Assembly (NCBI RefSeq): GCF_000445445.1
Contig: NZ_ASXP01000004.1
Location: forward strand, 620,001 to 684,000
Reading direction: 5' to 3'
From: Sporomusa ovata DSM 2662
GTDB lineage: Bacteria > Bacillota > Negativicutes > Sporomusales > Sporomusaceae
Length of the DNA stretch: 64,000 bases
Shown here: one piece after another, positions 57,979 to 64,000 of the stretch
How the letters are laid out: each line of letters starts with the position of its first letter
Position numbering within the stretch: position 1 is the first letter of the stretch
Program-made: the position numbers and the translations under genes
Notes under the pieces: generated by a model
Databases searched by the model: none
Told to the model about the DNA's origin: nothing
The model's input: only the letters and a program-made list of their open reading frames with translations

Positions 57979-60399
57979 CTATAGAACATTAACAGGGTCA
58001 ATATCGATAATAATATTTTTTTGATTCGCTATGCTCATCGTGCTAATTTGTTTAGTTATTGTGGGTAAATCCTTGGTTTTAATGAGAATATTCACCCGGA
58101 AAATATCCTTAACTTTATTTACTGCAGCCGGAAATGGTCCAATAATGGCAGCGCCGGCCATAGCCAATGACTGAGTAAGTTCTGCGGCTGCTTGGTTAGC
58201 CTGACGGTGAACTATTGTTTCGTCATTAGCTTGTACTGTTATTTTTATCAGATTCGCATACGGCGGGTAGCCTAACTGCTGACGAAAGCTCAGCTCTTGT
58301 TGATAAAACTCCTGATAATTATGCTCTGCCCCGGCAGTTATCGCATAGTGTTCCGGATTATATGTTTGCATGACTACTCGTCCTGGTTTACTGCCACGTC
58401 CGGCTCTCCCCGCGGCTTGTGTCAGGAGGGCGAAGGTTTTTTCCGCTGCGCGAAAGTCAGGTAAGTTGAGCGCTGTATCGGCTGAAATAATACCAACTGC
58501 GGTTACATTGGGAATATCATGGCCTTTAGCCACCATTTGTGTACCGAGGAGAATGTCATACGAACCGGCAGCAAAAGCAGCAAGAATCTTGTCATGGGCC
58601 AGCTTGCCACGGGTAGTATCTTGATCCATACGTACAATTCTGGCTAAAGGGAATAACCCGTTCAACGCTTCTTCCACCTTCTGGGTGCCTGCACCAAAAT
58701 AACGGATGTACCGGCTGCCACATTCAGGACAAACGTCTGGTACTGCATGGCGTTCCTGACAATAATGGCAGCGCAGGATACTAGTGGGAGCATGATAGAC
58801 AAGTGAGATGTCGCAATGGCCGCATTTAAGGACATGACCGCACTCACGGCACAGGACAAACGTTGAGTAGCCGCGACGGTTAAGCAGAATAATAGCCTGT
58901 TCTTTCCTGGCTAAGATTTCGGTTAACATGGTCTGCAAAGGCAGTGAAATGACACTGCGTCGACCTTGTGCCAATTCTTGCCGCATATCGACAATAGTAA
59001 CTGCCGGCATCGGTATATCGTCCACCCGTTTATTCAGCGGCAATAATTTATGTTTTCCCTGCAGGGCGTGGTAATAGGTTTCAATAGCAGGTGTCGCGCT
59101 GCCAAGCAGTACAGTAGCCCCGGCAAGTTTCGCTCTGACTGCTGCTACCTCCCGGGCGTGATAACGGGGTGTTTCCTCCTGCTTATAGGTAAACTCATGT
59201 TCTTCATCAATGATAATAAGCCCTAACCGGCTAACTGGTGCAAACAATGCCGACCGGGCGCCAATGACAATGCCGGCCTGGCCTGCATGCAGCCGCCGCC
59301 AGGCATCATACCGTTCACCTACTGACAACTTGCTATGCATAACGACTACATCATCACCAAAGGCCGTTCGGAAACGAGCAACAATCTGGCTTGTTAACGC
59401 TATTTCCGGTACCAGGACGATAGCCTGGCGGTCAAGACGCCGCGCTTCAGCTGCTGCCTGGATATAAACCTGCGTCTTCCCACTGCCGGTAACACCGTGA
59501 ATTAAAAAAGATGTATAAGCACCTGTATTTATCGCGGGAATAATATGCTGCAGGGCCTGTCTCTGCTCTGAGGTCAAGGTCAATTCAGTTGCCAGGGACT
59601 GGGCTCCGGCATAGCTATTACGAAATACCGGCACACTGCAGATCGTGATAAGCCCTTGTTCAGCTAGTTTTTTCACAGTAGCCTGGGTAATAGCCAGACT
59701 GCGCAGCTCAACTGTATTTAGTTCTTGTGTAGATAATAGCGCCTTGAGCAAACGCCGTTGGGCAGTTTTAGATTTAGGCAGCGCTTTTTCTATTTGGGCA
59801 GCGATTTCCCTGCTTACGGCCAGCTTAATAAGCATTGTTGAGTTAGCCTTGCCGCGCTTACTGACAGTATCAGCAGTTACGATTAGCTTGTGCTGTAAAC
59901 AGAATTTTATCATGCCTGCAATACTGGTGAATCTTTTAGCAAGGTCGGTCAATGTAACCGGACCATGTTCATTGATGTAGGCAAGTAGTATAAGGTACTC
60001 TTGTGATTTATTACTTAGTAACGCTTTGGTATACTCCCAATCAAGCGCCTGCGGTATTTGATATGCCTTTTGCGTTTTGATGCCTGATTGCCCTGGAATA
60101 AATAACCGCATTGCTTCAGCCAGAGAGCACAGGTAATAGTTACTTAGCCATTTGGCAGTTTCTAACATGTTGTTATCAAACCACGGAAAATCATCCAGAA
60201 CATCAAGAATGGATTTTAAGCCGGGAATATTATCAGCCTCTAACCCGACAATAAATCCCTCTATTTTTCGATTACCAAACGGCACCAGCACGCGCCAGCC
60301 TATAGCTGCAAAGGACAAGTGGGCGGGAATAAGATAGGAAAAAGGCTTAGTTATGCTGCGAGTAGGAATATTTACAATTATTTGGGCGATATTTGACAT
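57979..60399 (-). CDS. priA: Primosomal replication restart helicase PriA
   Basis: Replication fork restart. The N-terminal 3'-binding domain is ~residues 1-100, then Walker A GVTGSGKT (~residue 303), DEEHEFTYKQ (~residue 395), zinc knuckles CRECGHVLKCGHCD and CHYCQERHAVPDVCPECG (~residues 510-560), and GTQMVAKGHDIP and QAAGRAGRG helicase motifs. It is 806 aa. TAGGTGAAAAA precedes ATG 60399. It begins the priA-def-fmt-DUF116-rsmB-rlmN run. Confidence 0.96.
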   Translation of the reverse strand: MSNIAQIIVNIPTRSITKPFSYLIPAHLSFAAIGWRVLVPFGNRKIEGFIVGLEADNIPGLKSILDVLDDFPWFDNNMLETAKWLSNYYLCSLAEAMRLFIPGQSGIKTQKAYQIPQALDWEYTKALLSNKSQEYLILLAYINEHGPVTLTDLAKRFTSIAGMIKFCLQHKLIVTADTVSKRGKANSTMLIKLAVSREIAAQIEKALPKSKTAQRRLLKALLSTQELNTVELRSLAITQATVKKLAEQGLITICSVPVFRNSYAGAQSLATELTLTSEQRQALQHIIPAINTGAYTSFLIHGVTGSGKTQVYIQAAAEARRLDRQAIVLVPEIALTSQIVARFRTAFGDDVVVMHSKLSVGERYDAWRRLHAGQAGIVIGARSALFAPVSRLGLIIIDEEHEFTYKQEETPRYHAREVAAVRAKLAGATVLLGSATPAIETYYHALQGKHKLLPLNKRVDDIPMPAVTIVDMRQELAQGRRSVISLPLQTMLTEILARKEQAIILLNRRGYSTFVLCRECGHVLKCGHCDISLVYHAPTSILRCHYCQERHAVPDVCPECGSRYIRYFGAGTQKVEEALNGLFPLARIVRMDQDTTRGKLAHDKILAAFAAGSYDILLGTQMVAKGHDIPNVTAVGIISADTALNLPDFRAAEKTFALLTQAAGRAGRGSKPGRVVMQTYNPEHYAITAGAEHNYQEFYQQELSFRQQLGYPPYANLIKITVQANDETIVHRQANQAAAELTQSLAMAGAAIIGPFPAAVNKVKDIFRVNILIKTKDLPTITKQISTMSIANQKNIIIDIDPVNVL

Positions 60400-60453
60400 T
60401 TTTTCACCTAATATTTCTTATCTGGCTAAGAAAAGACATCTGGATAAAGAGAA

Positions 60454-60478
60454 GGGGACTTGTTCAGTCCCCTTTTTT
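60454..60478. terminator. Terminator-like hairpin upstream of priA
   Basis: GGGGACT-TGTTC-AGTCCCC, then TTTTTT on the plus strand. The minus strand has the weaker TTCTCTTT. It probably ends the 60608-60971 transcript, or blocks antisense transcription, ahead of priA. Confidence 0.65.
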
Positions 60479-60504
60479 ATATATAAAGAAAGTATAAATT
60501 GTCG

Positions 60505-60577
60505 AACCACAGAGACGCAGAGTACGCAGAGGGAATTCTCGATATACATCTATCTCCCCTCTGAGCTCTCTGTGTTT
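60505..60577. repeat. CGCAGAG palindromic repeat, copy P2
   Basis: The left arm (60505-60533) matches P1 at 30619-30646. The right arm (60556-60577) is truncated. The loop TCTCGATATACATCT is identical. Located between priA and the 42-aa gene. Confidence 0.8.
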
Positions 60578-60607
60578 CTTATTAAAGTATATATTCGCTT
60601 TTATTGA

Positions 60608-60736
60608 TCAAATACCTGCTACCGGTTTTTCATGGTAATGAGCGGCCATTTCCCAATCAAGACCGGTGTCCATTGGCAAACGTTTAAAAAAATGTTTAAT
60701 CCGTTTCCTTTTTTGCGGCGAAAAATGAAGCTTCAT
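60608..60736 (-). CDS. Possible 42-aa basic small protein
   Basis: ATG 60736 has TTAGGAATAAGCAA upstream and opens 42 codons (a run of QKRKRIKHFFKRL, then an acidic/His tail MAAHYHEK). It lies 10 bp after the HMA-domain gene on the same strand, so it may be translated from the same message. A longer in-frame extension would run through the HMA gene in another frame and is not credible. No family is recognised. Confidence 0.4.
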   Translation of the reverse strand: MKLHFSPQKRKRIKHFFKRLPMDTGLDWEMAAHYHEKPVAGI

Positions 60737-60746
60737 TTGCTTATTC

Positions 60747-60971
60747 CTAACGTAGAACTGAATAGCCAAGTGATTGTAGTGTTTCTTCAATTCCGCTAGA
60801 AGGTAACGATTCATCGTGGCTAACTGCAACTTGTTTGGAAGCCATATCCACCTTAACTGAGGCAACGCCCTGGAGATGGGACAACGTATGTTCAATACGG
60901 TCCCGGCAGTGGTCGCCTTTGATGCCGCCAACATGGTAAACAGATTGTGTGGTATTTTTCTGAGTAACCAA
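60747..60971 (-). CDS. HMA-fold heavy-metal-associated domain protein, first Cys missing
   Basis: A 74-aa CopZ-like domain with the beta-alpha-beta-beta-alpha-beta pattern (YHVGGIKGDHCRDRIEHTL, then a SVKVDMASKQVAV strand and IEETLQSLGYSV). The MxCxxC metal loop reads I-K-G-D-H-C, so the first cysteine is replaced by lysine, which makes normal copper binding doubtful. TTG 60971 follows GGAGGTATTCTA. It is between metK and the small gene at 60608. Confidence 0.8.
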   Translation of the reverse strand: MVTQKNTTQSVYHVGGIKGDHCRDRIEHTLSHLQGVASVKVDMASKQVAVSHDESLPSSGIEETLQSLGYSVLR

Positions 60972-61076
60972 TAGAATACCTCCTTATTACTGAAATATAG
61001 GTCCAGCAATGTTAGTATTACCATTGGCTATCAATTAATAAGTTTATCCGCTGTCCCAGCTTGTGCTAAGGTCACT

Positions 61077-62267
61077 TTAGATATTTGCCTCTTGGCGAAG
61101 AAGTTCGGCTTTATCAGTATGTTCCCAGGGCAAATCCACGTCAGTACGGCCAAAGTGACCGTAGGCGGCTGTTTGGCGATAAAGAGGCCGTCTAAGATCA
61201 AGCGACTTAATTATCCCGGCAGGCCGTAAGTCAAAATGTTTGTTGATAAGTTCGACGATTTTATCTTCGGCAATTTTGTTAGTTCCAAAAGTTTCTACCA
61301 TGACAGATACCGGCCGCGCAATACCAATGGCATAAGCCAATTGAATTTCACATTTATCGGCTAGTCCGGCTGCAACTACGTTCTTAGCAACATAGCGGGC
61401 AGCATAAGCAGCAGACCTGTCAACTTTTGTGGGATCTTTACCCGAAAAAGCACCGCCGCCATGACGCGCCATACCGCCATAGGTATCAACTATTATTTTA
61501 CGTCCGGTTAAACCGGAATCGCCTTGCGGTCCACCCACTACAAACCGGCCGGTTGGATTAATATAGTATTTAGTTTTAGCATCCAATAATTCTTCTGGAA
61601 CTATGGGAGAGATTACTTTAGCGATAAGGTCTTGTTCAATGGTCTCACGGTCAACGTCAGGGCTATGCTGGGTTGAGATTACAATTGTGTCAACACGCAC
61701 TGGTTTGCCATCTTCATATTCAACCGTGACCTGTGTTTTACCATCAGGACGCAAATAATTCAGGTCGCCATTTTTACGGACTTCTGATAAACGTCGTGCC
61801 AATTTATGGGCTAAGGCAATAGGCAGCGGCATAAATTCCGGAGTTTCATTTGTTGCGTAACCAAACATCATGCCCTGGTCACCGGCGCCAATAGCACCAA
61901 TGGCATCAATCTCACCTTGCTTTGCCTCTAATGCCCTGTCTACACCTAAAGCAATATCAACCGACTGTTCGTCAATGGAAGTTAATACCCCGCAGGTTTC
62001 ACCATCAAAACCATACTTGGCACGGGTATAACCAATGCTCTTGATGGTTTCACGCACAATTTTGGGAATGTCAACATAGCACTTAGTGCTAATTTCACCT
62101 ACTACATGTACGATCCCAGTGGTAACTAATGTTTCGCAGGCTACCCGGGCCTCAGGGTCCTGGGCTATAATAGCGTCAAGCACACTGTCGGAAATTTGGT
62201 CAGCTATTTTATCAGGGTGGCCTTCCGTTACCGACTCAGATGTAAACAGCACACGTTTTTTGGTCAA
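61077..62267 (-). CDS. metK: S-adenosylmethionine synthetase
   Basis: Makes SAM from methionine and ATP. Family signatures are FTSESVTEGHPDKIADQ (~residue 8), GAGDQGMMFGYA (~residue 115), and GGGAFSGKDPTKVDRSAAY (~residue 260). It is 396 aa. TTG 62267 follows AGGAGGAATACTATT; the upstream in-frame sequence belongs to the riboswitch leader. Placed behind a SAM-I riboswitch and terminator. Confidence 0.96.
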   Translation of the reverse strand: MTKKRVLFTSESVTEGHPDKIADQISDSVLDAIIAQDPEARVACETLVTTGIVHVVGEISTKCYVDIPKIVRETIKSIGYTRAKYGFDGETCGVLTSIDEQSVDIALGVDRALEAKQGEIDAIGAIGAGDQGMMFGYATNETPEFMPLPIALAHKLARRLSEVRKNGDLNYLRPDGKTQVTVEYEDGKPVRVDTIVISTQHSPDVDRETIEQDLIAKVISPIVPEELLDAKTKYYINPTGRFVVGGPQGDSGLTGRKIIVDTYGGMARHGGGAFSGKDPTKVDRSAAYAARYVAKNVVAAGLADKCEIQLAYAIGIARPVSVMVETFGTNKIAEDKIVELINKHFDLRPAGIIKSLDLRRPLYRQTAAYGHFGRTDVDLPWEHTDKAELLRQEANI

Positions 62268-62297
62268 AATAGTATTCCTCCTAATCCTACTGGTTAC

Positions 62298-62326
62298 TAA
62301 AAAAAGAACTCCCGCAAGGGAGGTGT
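62298..62326 (-). terminator. SAM-I riboswitch expression-platform terminator
   Basis: On the minus strand CTCCC-TTGC-GGGAG is followed by TTCTTTTTTT, about 30 bp before the metK start. Confidence 0.88.
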
Positions 62327-62330
62327 GATA

Positions 62331-62443
62331 TTCCACTCCCATCTCACGGTTTTACCGTCGGAATTGGCACCGTTTTTAACATAAACATGCTAAATGGTTG
62401 CCGCGGCTTCATTGGGCCAGTCCCTCCACCACTCTTGATGAGT
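62331..62443 (-). ncRNA. SAM-I (S-box) riboswitch
   Basis: The minus strand contains, in order, CTCATCAAGAGTGGTGGAGG, GACTGGCCCAATGAAGCC, GCGGCAACC, GGTGCCAATTCC and the closing GAGATGGGAG. The S-box pattern is complete. It should turn metK off when SAM is abundant. Confidence 0.96.
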
Positions 62444-62468
62444 ATAGTATATGCTATTTTCACTTCAA
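62441..62468 (-). promoter_or_regulatory. Promoter of the metK riboswitch transcript
   Basis: On the minus strand TTGAAG (62463-62468), 16 nt, TATACT (62441-62446), directly before the aptamer. Confidence 0.5.
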
Positions 62469-62497
62469 AAAAATTTTAAACCAATTGCCTAAAAAAA

Positions 62498-63703
62498 TCA
62501 AGTAGATTTTGTCAGCAGTGTACTGATTTTGTCTAAAAGGATCTCAGCTACTTGCTGTTTGCTCAGTTGAGGAAGTTCTTCGACAGCGCCATCTTTATGG
62601 ATGATTTTTACAATATTTGTATCAATATTGAAACCGGCCCCAGGCAAAGTGATATCATTAGCAACGATCATATCAAGATTTTTTTTCGTTAATTTTTCCC
62701 GGGCATGAATCATCAGGTCTTTCGTTTCGGCGGCAAAACCTACTAGTATTTGCTGTTTTTTTCTTTGCCCCAGCTCAAACAGAATATCCGGATTCTTAAC
62801 GAGATTAATGGTCAAAGTGTTCCCTGTCTTCTTTATCTTTTGATCAGCTACCAGTTCTGGACGATAATCCGCGACAGCTGCCGCTTTGATTACAATATCA
62901 ACAGTATCAAATTCAGCAAGTACAGCAGCCTGCATTTGGGCAGCTGTTTCTACTCTGGTAATACTTACCCCCGGTGGAGCAGGCAGATTTGCCGGACCGG
63001 AAATAAGTATGACTTCAGCCCCCCGTCCGGCTGCTGCCCCGGCAAGCGCATATCCCATCTTGCCACTCGAGCGGTTACCAATATATCTGACAGGGTCAAT
63101 AGCCTCACGGGTACCGGCCGCTGTAATTAGTATGCGCCGCCCCCGTAAATTCTGACAGTTTTGCAGCAGTGCTGCTACTTTATCCACGATGGCTACCGGT
63201 TCAGGCAACCGCCCCGGCCCTTCAACACCACACGCCAACAAGCCGGCAGCAGGTTCTATAATATGATAACCTAATCCTGCCAATTTGGCTAAGTTTTGCT
63301 GAGTAACCGGGTTAAGATACATATTGGTATTCATAGCCGGTGCCAGTATTACCGGGGCTTTGGTAGCCATAATGGTAGTTGAAAGCATATCATCCGCAAT
63401 GCCATTGGCGATTTTACCGATAATATTGGCAGTAGCAGGTGCAACAAGAAACACATCCGCCCAGTTAGCTAAGGCAATGTGCTGCACGTTCCAGGTTTTT
63501 GGTTCTTCCCACATATCAGTTACTACCGGATTACCGCTAAGTTCACGAAAAGTTAACGGTGTGACAAACTCTGTGGCCGCTTTGGTCATGATAACGTTAA
63601 CATTACAACCCGCTTTTTTCAAACGGCTGACGACCTCAACTGCCTTGTAGGCTGCGATTCCGCCGCTAACTCCCATAACAATGTTTTGACCTGAAGACAT
63701 CAT
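62498..63703 (-). CDS. coaBC: Bifunctional phosphopantothenate-cysteine ligase / decarboxylase
   Basis: Two steps of CoA synthesis. The N-terminal flavoprotein decarboxylase (residues ~1-180) has GVSGGIAAYKAVEVV and PAMNTNMY. The C-terminal ligase (~185-400) has ITAAGTREAIDPVRYIGNRSSGKMGYALA and AAVADYRP. It is 401 aa. ATG 63703 or the adjacent ATG 63700 follows TAGGAGTCA. It lies 6 bp after rpoZ. Confidence 0.96.
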   Translation of the reverse strand: MMSSGQNIVMGVSGGIAAYKAVEVVSRLKKAGCNVNVIMTKAATEFVTPLTFRELSGNPVVTDMWEEPKTWNVQHIALANWADVFLVAPATANIIGKIANGIADDMLSTTIMATKAPVILAPAMNTNMYLNPVTQQNLAKLAGLGYHIIEPAAGLLACGVEGPGRLPEPVAIVDKVAALLQNCQNLRGRRILITAAGTREAIDPVRYIGNRSSGKMGYALAGAAAGRGAEVILISGPANLPAPPGVSITRVETAAQMQAAVLAEFDTVDIVIKAAAVADYRPELVADQKIKKTGNTLTINLVKNPDILFELGQRKKQQILVGFAAETKDLMIHAREKLTKKNLDMIVANDITLPGAGFNIDTNIVKIIHKDGAVEELPQLSKQQVAEILLDKISTLLTKST

Positions 63704-63709
63704 TGACTC

Positions 63710-63916
63710 CTATTTTATACCAGTTTTAGTACGCTCATAGGACATCTCGCCCTGAGCAACTTCTTCTAACGCAATTGTCACTGGTTTGTTGGATTTGCAT
63801 TCAATAAGCGGCTGCTGCCCATCCATAATTTCCCTCGCCCGTTTGGCGGCTAGCACTACCAGTGTGTATTTACTGTCAACCTTTTTTACTAAAGAATCTA
63901 ATGACGGATTAATCAT
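63710..63916 (-). CDS. rpoZ: RNA polymerase omega subunit
   Basis: A 68-aa omega subunit with the family core SKYTLVVLAAKRAREI (~residue 16), then KPVTIALEEVAQGEM (~residue 44). AAGGGGAAACG precedes ATG 63916. It lies between a probable gmk end and coaBC, the conserved Firmicute order. Confidence 0.95.
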   Translation of the reverse strand: MINPSLDSLVKKVDSKYTLVVLAAKRAREIMDGQQPLIECKSNKPVTIALEEVAQGEMSYERTKTGIK

Positions 63917-63927
63917 AGCGTTTCCCC

Positions 63928-64000
63928 TTATTTATTATTTAACAGTGTCGGTGCCTCATTACCAACACAACCAGTACAATAGAGATGATCAATTAACGCT
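63928..64000 (-). CDS. gmk: Probable guanylate kinase, C-terminal end only
   Basis: A minus-strand frame enters from the right edge and ends at TAA 63928-63930, giving 23 residues (ALIDHLYCTGC...). The last residues of guanylate kinase are poorly conserved, so the call rests on gene order: gmk normally precedes rpoZ-coaBC. Confidence 0.5.
   Translation of the reverse strand, partial: ALIDHLYCTGCVGNEAPTLLNNK

Noticed and set aside
60608..61024. A 138-codon minus-strand frame over the HMA gene
   Set aside because: Its first two thirds is the HMA gene read in another frame; only the last 42 codons have a plausible start.
1..64000. tRNA or rRNA genes
   Set aside because: No cloverleaf T-loop (GGTTCGAATCC-like) or rRNA sequence was seen on either strand.

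Overview
The window looks like chromosome from an anaerobic, low-to-moderate-GC Firmicute. I infer a Negativicutes/Sporomusa-like organism, but no taxon marker here proves it. The grounds are AGGAGG-type ribosome binding sites with frequent TTG/GTG starts, SAM-I, FMN and c-di-AMP riboswitches, the order gmk-rpoZ-coaBC-...-priA-def-fmt-DUF116-rsmB-rlmN-FHA-PP2C-SEDS-PBP-PknB-rsgA-rpe, a short-form adenosylhomocysteinase, PduL-type phosphotransacylase and FixCX-like proteins. Most genes lie on the minus strand.

Layout. 1-3.5 kb: viroplasmin-type RNase H (cut by the window edge), a frameshifted trypsin-like protease, a patatin and a methyltransferase. 3.6-11 kb: pduL, an ASCH protein, an aminotransferase, then a compact MTA/SAH recycling operon (deaminase, ahcY, mtnA, mtnP, ppaX-like HAD). 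11.2-13.1 kb: a membrane protein, frameshifted surE, queD and a cluster of hairpins. 13-22 kb: envelope genes (GT2, pssA, psd, WecG/TagA, PBP1A, polysaccharide deacetylase, a 3D-domain hydrolase behind a c-di-AMP riboswitch) plus guaB. 22.3-30.3 kb: fixC/fixX, small unknown proteins, a HipA-like kinase, a TVP38 protein, recG, DUF1858, rpmB and a possible 19-aa cysteine-rich microgene with its own promoter and terminator.

30.3-39.8 kb is the accessory region. It holds two Phd/ParE-type toxin-antitoxin loci (one toxin frameshifted), an antitoxin remnant, three copies of a structured repeat of about 150-185 bp, a CGCAGAG palindromic repeat, GNATs, methyltransferases (one broken), a TctC-type binding protein, a frameshifted EamA transporter and a LysR regulator. 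39.8-64 kb is conserved housekeeping: Hsp33, riboflavin synthesis under an FMN riboswitch, the PknB/PrpC/FHA/SEDS/PBP growth-control cluster, RNA modification, formyl-Met processing, priA, metK under a SAM-I riboswitch, coaBC, rpoZ and the end of a probable gmk.

Functional links. metK, ahcY, the MTA/SAH deaminase, mtnP and mtnA make and recycle SAM and its by-products, and most of the methyltransferases here generate SAH. PknB, PrpC and the FHA proteins probably control the adjacent SEDS/PBP pair. Five genes carry single-nucleotide frameshifts, three of them in A7 tracts. This is either an assembly artefact or real slippage or decay, and it is the main cross-window oddity.
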